12,137 nt of DNA from Candidatus Bathyarchaeota archaeon BA1 (GTDB lineage Archaea > Thermoproteota > Bathyarchaeia > Bathyarchaeales > Bathyarchaeaceae). Below the pieces are notes generated by a model that was not told where the DNA came from, ran no database searches, and worked only from the letters and a program-made list of their open reading frames with translations. The translations under genes and the position numbers were made by a program. The stretch is taken from NCBI GenBank assembly GCA_001399805.1, contig LIHJ01000027.1, forward strand, positions 1 through 12,137, given 5' to 3'. Position 1 is the first letter of the stretch. The number at the start of each line of letters is the position of its first letter. This document shows positions 1 to 6,826 of the stretch, piece by piece.

Positions 1-123
1 ATTGGAAGGAACCTCGCTTATAAGCCTATCGTGGTTAGGAGCGAGGAGCGTTTATTTGGAAGGTTCATTAATGTTAAGGTGACGAAAGCATTTCAAACAT
101 ATCTGGAGGCTAGAATCCTGTGA
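1..123 (+). CDS. tRNA t6A37 methylthiotransferase (MtaB/CDKAL1-like), C-terminal TRAM domain, partial
   Basis: The frame is open from base 1 to TGA at 121-123, giving the last 40 residues of a protein that starts before the window. The peptide begins IGRNLAYKPIVVRSEE and continues with GRFINVKVTKAF. This is the pattern of the C-terminal TRAM domain (RNA-binding beta barrel) of MiaB-family radical-SAM methylthiotransferases, where a G-R-N-x-x-Y-K-P-V-V-V segment precedes a G-x-x-V-x-V-K-V strand. In archaea this family makes ms2t6A at position 37 of ANN-decoding tRNAs. The radical-SAM and UPF0004 domains lie outside the window, so the subfamily is inferred from the TRAM motif only. A mobile-element remnant begins within about 10 bases of the stop codon. 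Confidence 0.7.
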   Translation: MGRNLAYKPIVVRSEERLFGRFINVKVTKAFQTYLEARIL

Positions 124-130
124 CGTCCTC

Positions 131-215
131 TTATGACTGAAGTCGTAGGCTTCCCACCTCAAAACCTCCGCTCACCAATCCACATAGGGATGGCAGAGGG
201 CCTCGGCTCCGTGGG
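131..215 (-). ncRNA. Possible residual omega-RNA (TnpB guide RNA) scaffold 3' end
   Basis: In IS605 elements the guide RNA covers the 3' part of tnpB and the right end, and its guide is the flanking DNA past the element. Here the minus strand keeps the end of tnpB, a G-rich segment, and the terminal stem TACGACT-tc-AGTCATA at 132-147. The would-be guide would then be the 3' end of the methylthiotransferase gene. The position follows from the family; that the RNA is still made is inference. Confidence 0.3.
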
Positions 216-301
216 CGTTAGGTTAGGTGGCTCTTCAACAGCCTTTCCTGCCACGCCTTAGGATACATGCGATACCTGTAGGCTACGAGCACGTCAACCA
301 C
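159..301 (-). pseudogene. tnpB: tnpB remnant: N-terminus fused by deletion to C-terminus
   Basis: The first piece runs from a GTG at 301 or 292 to TAA at 218-220. It includes AYRYRMYPKAWQERLLKSHL, which matches the opening of TnpB (Y-R-Y-R-x-Y-P, then Q-x-x-L-L). The second piece, in a different frame, ends at TGA 159-161 with EPRPSAIPMWIGERRF, which resembles the tail of archaeal TnpB proteins. The zinc finger and RuvC-like nuclease region between them are gone, so no RNA-guided nuclease can be made. The deletion junction lies near 215-230. The N-terminal match is strong; the C-terminal match is from memory of the family and weaker. Confidence 0.6.
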
Positions 302-340
302 CAAAAACGTTAATGGAACAGAATGTTTAAGCCCATTCAT

Positions 341-360
341 CCCACGCTTTCAAGCGTGGG
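341..360. repeat. Left-end hairpin of the tnpB mini-element
   Basis: This is a perfect 9-bp inverted repeat, CCCACGCTT/AAGCGTGGG, with a 2-base loop. It sits at the left end (minus-strand view) of the tnpB remnant and is of the kind bound as single-stranded DNA by TnpA in IS200/IS605 elements. A rho-independent-like terminator is a weaker alternative, since no T-run follows on either strand. Confidence 0.65.
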
Positions 361-380
361 TTTCTGGGCACCCATTCTTA

Positions 381-446
381 TTTATAAATGTGTGGCAAAA
401 GGTGGTGGTAATGGACGGTGATGAAAAGAATGGTTGTTGCGGTTAA
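381..446 (+). other. TATA-like box and 11-codon ORF, doubtful
   Basis: TTTATAAAT at 381-389 lies 26 bases (centre to ATG) before an ATG at 411, the spacing expected for a leaderless archaeal transcript; GGTGGT also precedes the ATG. The ORF reads MDGDEKNGCCG and stops at 444-446. It is too short to judge as a gene and may be a truncated reading frame or chance. Confidence 0.15.
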
Positions 447-479
447 GTTCTTTTTCTGTTGGTTTCGTTCTCGCCTTGC

Positions 480-794
480 TTAGCCCCCGCCCACTGGAGG
501 GATGATTGCAACTCTGTCTCCCTCTTTCAGCCCCGTTTCAAAGCCATGCAATGTTGTTATGCTCTTACCATTGATTAGGAATTGCAGGTAGCCTCGCACA
601 TCTCCCTTCTCATCATACACATATTCAATGAATTGGCGGCCATACTTTTTTGAAAGATGGTTTAACAATGCCTCAACCGTGATGATACTTGGCGAATCTA
701 TTTCCTCTTCCCCTTTGCCGGTTATTTCTCGAAGGGTCGTGAAAAACTTCACTGTGACTTTCATTTGCAGTTCCGCCGTTACGTTGTATCCCAT
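480..794 (-). CDS. MoaD/ThiS-family ubiquitin-like sulfur carrier
   Basis: A 104-residue protein with the beta-grasp pattern of archaeal MoaD: KVTVKFFTTLREITGK near the N-terminus, an L-x-x-L-x-x-x-Y-G helix (about residues 44-52), V-x-x-x-L-x-F-L-I-N-G-K in the middle, and the ending EGDRVAIIPPVGGG. MoaD carries sulfur as a C-terminal thiocarboxylate for molybdopterin synthesis; archaeal relatives (SAMPs) can also modify proteins. The required terminal Gly-Gly is present, with a third glycine. The start is uncertain: ATG at 794 has AAGGGGCC just upstream, while the internal ATG at 762-764 (MKVTVKF) fits the family start better. It lies in the same orientation as the MIP18 gene, 85 bases downstream of it. 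No molybdopterin synthase large subunit is seen. Confidence 0.8.
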   Translation of the reverse strand: MGYNVTAELQMKVTVKFFTTLREITGKGEEEIDSPSIITVEALLNHLSKKYGRQFIEYVYDEKGDVRGYLQFLINGKSITTLHGFETGLKEGDRVAIIPPVGGG

Positions 795-879
795 ATTGGC
801 CCCTTAAATCCGTTTCGTCTTCAGGATAGGAAATATCCCTTAGCATGTTTGAACCCAAACGGGCATGCTTTCGTCACTA

Positions 880-1164
880 TTACTTATTTACCATTTTGTT
901 GATGGCTTCTTCCATGGTGTGTCCGTGGCAGTACACCATTGCCCTCTTGATCCCCTTCACGTTTGTGGCAGCTTTTTTGATGTCCATGGCGAACTTGAAG
1001 GCGATGGGGCAGAAGGGGCTCGTGGGCACGAAGTCTATCTTAACAACGCCGGGCTCTTGCTCCTCCACCTCGGTGATCAGTTTCATCTGGCCAAACGTTA
1101 AGCCCGTCTCCGGATCTATTAACTTCTCCACCTCAGATCGCACCTTCTTCTCCAGCTCTGACAA
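880..1164 (-). CDS. MIP18-family (DUF59) iron-sulfur cluster assembly-type protein
   Basis: 94 residues with the layout of the MIP18/DUF59 family: an N-terminal helix, then IDPETGLTFGQMKLITEVE, a G-V-V-K-I-D-F strand, SPFCPIAFKFAMDIKKA with the conserved Cys of the T-x-P-x-C-P motif, and GIKRAMVYCHGH. Family members (SufT, PaaD, Cia2/MIP18) help mature iron-sulfur proteins. The substitution of S-P-F-C-P for T-x-x-x-C-P and the extra CHGH motif near the end are variations that could add a metal ligand. The start is TTG at 1162-1164, with GAGGTG at 1173-1178 as ribosome site. An AATAAAATTT-type TATA box sits upstream at about 1191-1200. The next gene, MoaD-like, is on the same strand. Confidence 0.7.
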   Translation of the reverse strand: MSELEKKVRSEVEKLIDPETGLTFGQMKLITEVEEQEPGVVKIDFVPTSPFCPIAFKFAMDIKKAATNVKGIKRAMVYCHGHTMEEAINKMVNK

Positions 1165-1233
1165 GGACCTTTCACCTCATTTCTCATCAGAAATTTTATT
1201 TGTTAGACTCCTTAAGCAAATAGAGTGCTCACC

Positions 1234-1242
1234 CTAATAAAA
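1234..1242 (+). promoter_or_regulatory. TATA-like element for the ABC ATPase gene
   Basis: CTAATAAAA is centred about 23 bases before the TTG start at 1261. An in-frame stop at 1255-1257 prevents an earlier start and there is no clear ribosome site, so leaderless transcription is the simplest reading. Confidence 0.35.
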
Positions 1243-1260
1243 CTGTGGGCTGTGTAAACC

Positions 1261-2022
1261 TTGGGCCTGGTTCGGGTCTCGGTCAGAGGCGTTTCAAAAA
1301 CCTTCACAACAAAGGATGGAAAAAGGGTGGAGGCTTTGGAGAACGTTTCCCTTGACGTTTTCGAGAAAGAGTTTCTCTGCATAGTTGGACCCAATGGATG
1401 TGGAAAAACCACCCTCCTACGAATAATCGCCGGTTTGGATAGTCCCACCTCTGGACAGGTTTTGATTGATGGAGAAGAAACGAAGGCGGGTAAGGCTGGG
1501 TTGATTTTTCAGGAATTTTCCCTGTTTCCGTGGAGGACCGTTATCGAAAACATAAAATTTGGACTGGAAATCCATAGGGTCAAAGAGGACGAGGGGCTGA
1601 AAACCGCTCAAAAATACGTGGATCTTGTGGGCCTGTCCGGGTTTGAGCGAACATACCCTCATGAGCTTTCAGAGGGGATGAAACAGAAGGTGGCCATTGC
1701 CCGGGCCCTCACAGCCAACCCCTCGGTGCTGCTCATGGATGAGCCATTCTCCTTGCTGGACGCCCAGACGCGAAACTTCATGCAAGACGAACTGCTTCGA
1801 ATTTGGGAGCAGGAGAGGAAAACCGCGGTTTTCGTGACCCATAACGTGGATGAGGCCGTGTATCTGGCCGATCGCCTGGTAGTTTTGACAGCCAGACCCG
1901 GTAGGGTGAAGGGTTTTTATGAAATGAGGCTGCCTCGGCCTCGAAAGCGCACCTCGCATCCCTTCGTTGAAATGAGGGAGAAAATCCTGAAGGATCTGGA
2001 GGAGGAGGTTATCAAGGCTTAG
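1261..2022 (+). CDS. ABC transporter ATP-binding protein, nitrate/sulfonate/taurine (SsuB/TauB/NrtD) type
   Basis: 253 residues, the usual length of this ATPase class. Walker A GPNGCGKTT is at about 43-51, the Q-loop Gln near 84 in LIFQEFSLFPWRTVIENI, the signature at 136-140, Walker B VLLMDEP at 157-163 and the H-loop His near 194. The FPWRTV-x-x-N motif after the Q-loop is characteristic of the SsuB/TauB/NrtD group, which powers uptake of small anions or organic sulfur/nitrogen compounds. The signature reads LSEGM rather than LSGGQ/LSGGM. The start is TTG. No permease or binding-protein gene is in the window, so the substrate cannot be named. The 3' end overlaps the end of gcvPB by 11 bases, tail to tail. 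Confidence 0.88.
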   Translation: MGLVRVSVRGVSKTFTTKDGKRVEALENVSLDVFEKEFLCIVGPNGCGKTTLLRIIAGLDSPTSGQVLIDGEETKAGKAGLIFQEFSLFPWRTVIENIKFGLEIHRVKEDEGLKTAQKYVDLVGLSGFERTYPHELSEGMKQKVAIARALTANPSVLLMDEPFSLLDAQTRNFMQDELLRIWEQERKTAVFVTHNVDEAVYLADRLVVLTARPGRVKGFYEMRLPRPRKRTSHPFVEMREKILKDLEEEVIKA

Positions 2023-3531
2023 CCCTTTTCAGGTGCATCCTCCAGCTGAGCGACATGGTCTTTGGGTGAGACGCTCTAGCTTCGTCTAGCCTCGTTGTTG
2101 CGGTGTTTTGTGGGGCCTCCAACACGGTGTGGGGAGTTGTGTGGGCCTCCTCCGATATTTTCTTTAGTACTCCGATGAATCTATCCAGCTCCTCCTTCTC
2201 GTAGGATTCTGTTTGTTCAATCATCAGCGCCTCCTCAACCGTGAGGGGGAAGTATGTAGTTGGTGCATGCATGCCATGGTCCAGTATCCGTTTGGAGACG
2301 TGCAGTGCCCGCACCCCCCTCTTTATATAGGTTTTTCACACTGAAAACGCCCTCATGCTTCCTAGGGTGCTCTGGGGCGTAGGGAAGCTTAAAGCCGCGG
2401 ATTTCCTTTAACTTCTTCATCACATAGTTAGCGTTTAGCACGGAAATTTCGGCTACCTCTTCCAAACCCTCCGCACCCAAGCTCAAGACGTAAGCAAACG
2501 CCTTCAATAGTACTCCTACATTCCCATAGAACCCCTAATCCTCCCAATGCTATGCGGCTTATCATAATCAAGATGATACCCTTTACCATCAAACACGATC
2601 CTGGGATTGGAAGGAACTTCTCAAGCTCCTCTTTCACGCAGATGGGCCCTGCTCCTGGCCCACCCCCACCGTGGGGTGTTCCAAATGTCTTATGTATGTT
2701 AACGTGTACAATGTCGAACCCCATGTCCCCGGGCCTCACCTTTCCAAGGATGGCATTGAGGTTTGCGCCATCATAATATAGCAGCCCACCCGCCTCATGG
2801 ACAATCTTCGCAATTCCCTCGATGTCCCTCTCAAAAATCCCTAGGGTGTTCGGGTTGGTCAACATCAGCCCAGCGGTGTGCTCAGAGACCGCAGCCTTCA
2901 GTGCCTCAAGATTGACGCAACCAATCTCGTCGGAGGGAACTACCACTATCTTAAACCCCGCCATAGTTCCGCTCGCGGGGTTTGTTCCATGCGCCGAGTC
3001 AGGCACGATGAGTTCTGTCCTTTTCTCCATTTCATGGTTGAACCTATGGTGTGCCCTCAGGATTGGGGCTCCAAGAAGCTCTCCATGGGCGCCAGCGGCT
3101 GGTTGCAGGCTCACCTCATGGGTTCCTGTGATTTCCGCCAGCCATCGAGACAGCGTGTACAGGATTTCGAGGATGCCCTGAACGGTTCGTTCGTCTTGGT
3201 ATGGGCGAATGGAGGTTATGGCTGGTGACCCGGCGAGGACCTCATTGATTTTGGGGTTGTATTTCATTGTGCAGCTTCCCAGTGGGTAGAAGCCTAAATC
3301 GACCCCATAGTTCATCTGAGACAGACGGGTATAGTGGCGTGTCACCTCAACCTCAGAAAGCTCCGGCAATTGTGGAGGCGTTTTTCTCCGCAACCCTTCG
3401 GGTAGGCAAGCTACAACATCACGCACTGAATGTTTGATCTCTTCCTCGACTCTCGGCACAACGTAGCCTCTCCGTCCAGGTTGCCCAAGTTGGAAGATAA
3501 CGGGTTCATCCCAGCGAGCTTGCCTAAACAT
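2012..3531 (-). pseudogene. gcvPB: Glycine dehydrogenase (decarboxylating) subunit 2, broken by three frameshifts
   Basis: This is the PLP-binding half of the glycine cleavage P protein, which decarboxylates glycine and passes aminomethyl to the lipoyl H protein. The first 310 residues are intact: [46 protein letters not shown], and [18 protein letters not shown] with the PLP lysine near residue 281. The frame then breaks at about 2600-2604 (after FLPIP), at about 2530 (between RIRG and [11 protein letters not shown]) and at about 2312-2319 in a G-run (between NLYKEGG and VRALHVSKR). Each break fits loss of one or two bases, and family sequence continues in a new frame every time, to AKP at 2015. 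Start is ATG 3529-3531 behind GGGGAGG, directly abutting the gcvPA stop (TAGATG). All active-site motifs survive, so recent decay or sequencing error are both possible. Confidence 0.85.
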
Positions 3532-4848
3532 CTACGATTCCTCCCCTAAGATATCCTGCAAAGCCTGAGCGAGGCGGTCGATGTCCGCTTTCGAATGTAT
3601 CTCCGTGACGCAGTAAAGAGCCGTCTCACCCAGCTCAGGAAACTCCTTCGCGATGTCCTTTCCCCCATGAACTTGATGGAGAAGGAGCCCTTCATGCACC
3701 TCCCGAGATTTTTTTCCCGTTTCGTCGAAATTCACCGTAAACTCCTTGAAGTGAGGGGACTTGAACATGGGAGCCCTCACCCCTGTGATTTCTGCCAAGC
3801 GCTGCATGGCATAACGCGCCTTACACCTGATGACTTCTCCTAAATCCCTAAGGCCTTGGGGGCCAAGCAAGGCTAGGTAAACCGCGGAGGCAACCGCGCA
3901 CAGTGCCTCATTTGAGCAGATGTTGGATGTTGCCCTCTCCCTTCGGATGTGCTGCTCCCTGGTTTGTAACGCCATGCAGAAGCCCGCCCTCTTTCCATCG
4001 AGGGTGGTGGTCATGCCAATCATTCGACCGGGGCATCTGCCTGATCAATTCCATGTCGTCCCTACATGCAAATATGCCCAGCAGTGGTCCGCCGTAGTTC
4101 ATGTGGTTTCTGAGGGCTTGCCCCTCGCCCACCACGATGTCCGCCCCGTATTCGCCGGGTGGTTTTAATATGCCAAGTGAGATGGGATCAACGCCAACAA
4201 TGAAGAGCCTGTGTCCTCCGAAATTCTTGCCTTTAAGTCTTCCATGTCAAGCTGTCCAGTTTCTAGATTATAGTCAATGGACTCAACGCGCAGCCCAATC
4301 GGCTCAACATAGGTTTGCAAGGTTAGAGCCCTTTCAGGGTGAATAATCCTTGGAACAATAGCCCTTGTTCGATGGGTCAATCGAGCAGCCATGCGAACAG
4401 CCTCACCCAGCGCGGAAGCCCAATCATACATGGAGCAGTTGGCAACATCCATCCCAGCGATTTCGCAGACCATGCTCTGATACTCAAAAAGGGCTTGCAA
4501 CATCCCCTGTGAGATTTCCGCCTGATATGGAGTGTATGAGGTGAGAAGTTCAGTTCGCTGAACGATGGCTTCAACAACCGCTGGCACATAATGGGGCCAG
4601 CAACCCGCGCCCAGAAAGGTGGGCATGTCCCAAAAAGTCTTATTTTCGGAGAGGAGGTTTTCCACGTGCCTCCTTACCTCTTGTTCCGACATTGGACTGG
4701 GGAGATTGAGCCTCCCCCTCAATCTAAACTTTTGAGGGAGATCCACGTAAAGCTCCTCAATGCTCTCAATCCCGATGTGCCTCATGATCTCCCTCTTTAT
4801 TTCTGGAGCGGAATTTGGTATATACGGATGAAGGAGGGATTTAGCCAT
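3532..4848 (-). pseudogene. gcvPA: Glycine dehydrogenase (decarboxylating) subunit 1, broken by two frameshifts
   Basis: Partner of GcvPB in the split P protein; about 439 codons when the frames are joined, the normal length for GcvPA. I chose ATG 4846-4848 (MAKSLLHPYIPNSAPEIKRE) because family proteins start just before H-P-Y-I-P-N and AGGTGGAG precedes it; the frame is also open to a TTG at 4911. Recognisable blocks are FLGAGCWPHYVPAVV, LLTSYTPYQAEISQGMLQ and the YDWASALGEAVRMA block. Frameshifts lie near 4202-4208 (after SEDTGS, resuming as [20 protein letters not shown]) and near 4027-4031 (after LIRQMP, resuming as [17 protein letters not shown]). The sequence then runs intact to TAG 3532-3534, immediately before gcvPB. 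No gcvH or gcvT is in the window. Confidence 0.85.
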
Positions 4849-4938
4849 GTGTCTCCACCTAAAACTAAGGTAATCTTGGATTCCTTTCTTTAAGCTTTGT
4901 TGATCTTCCAACGATTTGGATCCAAACCCTATGCGATT

Positions 4939-5229
4939 TTAACCCAGCTTGAACCGCGAGTCTAGGACCTCGGAGGCATGCCTTAACCTCGCTGATGTCA
5001 GCTCGCTTAGCATGGCAAGCTGCTCCGTGGACAGATAGTTGCTTGCCGATGAGTCAAACAGTATATTCGCTCTGGCCGTAAATTCCGGGGTGGCACCCCA
5101 CACAATGATGGTGATGGGCACCAAGGGGAGGGAATAAACCTTCACAGAGCAGTCCCCGTAATCCAGCCTAACGTACGCATGATCAAGGTGTGTCACCCCC
5201 AGTATCCTACAAATTATCTTGGATAAAGC
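4939..5229 (-). pseudogene. DUF3786 protein, C-terminal fragment
   Basis: The frame is open from just after TGA (5230-5232) to TAA (4939-4941), about 96 residues; a GTG at 5194-5196 is the only usable start. The C-terminal stretch reads LPLVPITIIVWGATPEF, then ANILFDSSASNYLSTEQLAML. This matches the conserved end of DUF3786 proteins (a hydrophobic P-x-x-P strand, W-G-x-x-E-F, then I-L-F-D-x-S). Those proteins are usually around 200 residues and their function is unknown; they often lie near corrinoid or one-carbon genes. The N-terminal half is not recognisable upstream in any frame. The fragment is on the same strand as gcvPA, about 90 bases upstream of it. Confidence 0.55.
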
Positions 5230-5469
5230 TCAGGAACGGATTTATTCCGACGCCAGACTTTGGGGCATGCACCAACAAACCAAAACCCTACGTAAGATCG
5301 GCACGAGCACTTACACCCGTAGGTATGTTGGCGGGGGTTGTTGTGTCGTCCACGGTGTTTCCCTAGCATGCGCAGGTAAGCAGGAAGTCTGGCTGGACGT
5401 CGGTGTACCACGCTACACCGCCTGCACCCAACCCCTATAGCCCCCTTCAATTTACAAGAGGGTGCATAT

Positions 5470-5683
5470 ATGAAGACGCAGATCAACATGCCGTGAATGC
5501 TCGGGTATACTGGAGCCCTTCGTGTTATTTGGCAGGACCGGGATCAGCTCGTGGAAGATCTTTAGTGATGAGTTCCCAACTACGGAGCTGAAACGTAAAG
5601 TCTGGGCATTTGCACGTAGAGTCGCCGAGAAACGTGGGTGGAGGATGGTTCACGTTAGCGCGCGCTCATTTAATACTACATGA
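5470..5683 (+). pseudogene. Decayed small gene of unknown function
   Basis: AGAGGGTG precedes ATG 5470-5472. The frame reads MKTQINMP, stops at TGA, and restarts at once as MLGYTGALRVIWQDRDQLVEDL. One frameshift near 5550 leads into SDEFPTTELKRKVWAFARR and VAEKRGWRMVHV, ending at TGA 5681-5683. The second half is charged and helix-forming in the way real proteins are, and the pieces join naturally across the shift. I do not recognise the family. It could be the tail of an accessory or mobile-element gene. Confidence is low because the peptide is short and broken. Confidence 0.28.
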
Positions 5684-5704
5684 TATCATGTTCAAAACGA
5701 ACAT
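5678..5704. promoter_or_regulatory. Nested palindromes, possible protein-binding site
   Basis: ACATGATATCATGT (5678-5691) is a perfect 14-bp palindrome. It overlaps a second inverted repeat, ATGTTC-aaaac-GAACAT (5688-5704). It lies 34 bases before the 25-codon ORF at 5738. One perfect 14-mer palindrome is near chance in a window this size; the overlap of two is less so. Confidence 0.25.
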
Positions 5705-5737
5705 ATTATCCGTCACTATGAATGAGGTTGTTTGATC

Positions 5738-5815
5738 ATGCCAAAAGAAGATATGAGTGAACCCACTAATTACCTTAACTTAACCCTAAAAGGGGCTTCA
5801 GCTATGGGGTGTTAA
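5738..5815 (+). CDS. Possible 25-residue ORF of unknown function
   Basis: ATG 5738-5740 is preceded by GAGGTTG at 5724-5730. The peptide starts MPKEDMSEPTNYLNLTLKG and ends ASAMGC before TAA 5813-5815. The segment coding LNLTLKG is the part repeated at 7363-7391, where the best frame reads PNLTLKG; one of the differences is synonymous (ACC/ACG). This may be the truncated start of a gene whose second relic is the other copy, or the coding resemblance may be incidental to a DNA repeat. Confidence 0.2.
   Translation: MPKEDMSEPTNYLNLTLKGASAMGC
5765..5794 (+). repeat. Direct repeat, copy A (flanks the secreted-protein operon)
   Basis: This copy pairs with 7363-7391. The core TAACTTAACsCTAAAAGGG differs at one position between copies, and about 27 of 30 bases align with one gap. 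The copies flank the two-gene secreted operon, about 1.6 kb apart. Confidence 0.5.
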
Positions 5816-5819
5816 TTCC

Positions 5820-5851
5820 TCTATAAGCCCCTCGCTAAAAGGGTTTATAGA
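5820..5851 (-). terminator. Hairpin after the secreted-protein operon
   Basis: TCTATAAGCCC pairs with GGGTTTATAGA (11 bp, one G-T pair) around a 10-base loop, starting 10 bases past the stop codon of the upstream minus-strand gene. No long T-run follows, so termination or 3'-end protection are both possible. Its loop and right arm contain CGCTAAAAGGG, the same 11 bases as in repeat copy B. Confidence 0.45.
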
Positions 5852-5860
5852 TTTATGGTT

Positions 5861-6823
5861 TTATCGATATATGTAAGTGCGGTATTCAATGGTTGCGTTG
5901 TTCAAGTCCAGGATGCGCTCGTATTTCGGCAAGGGATTGTCATGGTGCTTGGCTATTATGATGATGTTCGCATGGGGGTCCATCCTTACCTCAAACCAGG
6001 CCGTGATGTGACCCCCAGGCGTTGGAAGCGTGCCGGCCGGGATTACGTGGTGAGAGGCTGGGAGCGTCCCCATCGCCATGTCATAGGCTATCCTAACGGC
6101 TCTCTCTCCCGCCTCTCTATAGGAGATAGTCGACCACCTTCTAGCCAGCAGCTGTAGTCTGAAGAGGAAGTCCCACATCTCCTCGGCGCTCTGGAACTTA
6201 TATTTAAAGGCTAGGAAATCCGGGGTTTCGTAGAACTCTAGTGTCTGAAATGCCGTAAAGGTGAATGGAACCTTTAAATTTTTGTACAGCTCCCTGTGCC
6301 AAGGAAAACTGTAAATGCGGTGCCTCAGCACCATGCTGTCTAAGTCTATGACCCAGCGCATAACTGGAGAGCTCATTCTACGATATTTTACATCATCCAC
6401 CTCAGCCAGAACATCGATTTCTATTATGAAGGCGTTCCCTTGAAGGCTTCTATAAACAAGCCATTGTACTTCCCCGACCTCCTTCACAGAGTTTGCGCCA
6501 AAACCTAAGCGACCAGAGCGGTATACTTGCCTCGCAAACCTCACCACTTTGTCGGGGACGCCCATCCTCGGGAGCAGCTCCCACGCCTCCTCTATGCTAC
6601 GAATGCCATGCCTGTGCTCCCTCCAATAGCCCTTCTCGCTCTCCTCATAGCTATACACGCCTGTGAGGTTCCGCGCTGCGAGCCAAGCCCTCTCCAACTC
6701 CTCATAGAGGGACGGCGTGGCCGCTTCAACATCCTCACCATGGCCGCCTAGGGTATGCAACGTAGGGGGAGCCACCACTGAAGTGAGCAAAATAAGCAAA
6801 AAAAGTAACCAAGCGTGCCTCAT
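5861..6823 (-). CDS. Secreted or membrane-anchored protein of unknown function (320 aa)
   Basis: The N-terminus MRHAWLLFLLILLTSVVAPP is a short basic start and a hydrophobic core, a signal peptide or anchor; the mature part begins around residue 20-35. The rest is soluble, rich in Tyr, Trp, Arg and Glu, with no further membrane segment. I see no catalytic motif or repeat and do not recognise the family. The middle alternates predicted helices (AWELLPRMGVPDKVVRFARQ) with strands (QGNAFIIEIDVLAEV), and the end reads DLNNATIEYRTYIYR. I chose ATG 6821-6823 over the adjacent TTG at 6826. The previous gene stops at 6827-6829, so the junction reads TAATTGATG and the two are surely one operon. Confidence 0.75.
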   Translation of the reverse strand: MRHAWLLFLLILLTSVVAPPTLHTLGGHGEDVEAATPSLYEELERAWLAARNLTGVYSYEESEKGYWREHRHGIRSIEEAWELLPRMGVPDKVVRFARQVYRSGRLGFGANSVKEVGEVQWLVYRSLQGNAFIIEIDVLAEVDDVKYRRMSSPVMRWVIDLDSMVLRHRIYSFPWHRELYKNLKVPFTFTAFQTLEFYETPDFLAFKYKFQSAEEMWDFLFRLQLLARRWSTISYREAGERAVRIAYDMAMGTLPASHHVIPAGTLPTPGGHITAWFEVRMDPHANIIIIAKHHDNPLPKYERILDLNNATIEYRTYIYR

Positions 6824-6826
6824 CAA

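Larger units (their letters stand above)
131..378 (-). mobile_element. Internally deleted IS200/IS605-type tnpB mini-element
   Basis: Read on the minus strand, the left end carries a perfect hairpin at 341-360 (CCCACGCTTgaAAGCGTGGG). The start of a TnpB reading frame follows, then the last codons of TnpB in another frame, then a right-end hairpin at 133-146 centred on GACTTCAGTC. A hairpin at each end without inverted or duplicated termini is typical of IS200/IS605 elements. About 250 bp remain where tnpB-only elements are usually well over 1 kb, so most of tnpB has been lost while the ends are kept. No tnpA is seen. Exact boundaries are uncertain by several bases because the flanking tetranucleotides cannot be fixed without an empty site. 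Confidence 0.65.
5230..5737. other. Mostly non-coding stretch
   Basis: No intact gene is seen on either strand. The stretch holds an imperfect hairpin (5287-5323, CCTACGTAAG pairing with CTTAC and CGTAGG), a decayed plus-strand reading frame (5470-5683) and a nested pair of palindromes (5678-5704). The longer open frames on both strands lack family resemblance and plausible starts. Confidence 0.4.

Noticed and set aside
421..483. 21-codon plus-strand frame starting MKRMVVAVKFF, similar to the MoaD start
   Set aside because: It is too short, overlaps the end of the moaD-like gene, and the resemblance covers only a few hydrophobic residues.
845..1237. Plus-strand 130-codon open frame opposite the MIP18 gene
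   Set aside because: It is antisense to a gene with clear family motifs and has no family resemblance of its own.
2552..3228. Several plus-strand open frames opposite gcvPB
   Set aside because: They lie antisense to strongly conserved gcvPB motifs; their length comes from the codon bias of the real gene.
5214..5489. Minus-strand 91-codon frame and overlapping plus-strand 73-codon frame
   Set aside because: Neither has family resemblance or a convincing ribosome site; both are rich in Cys and Arg, as frames in non-coding DNA often are.
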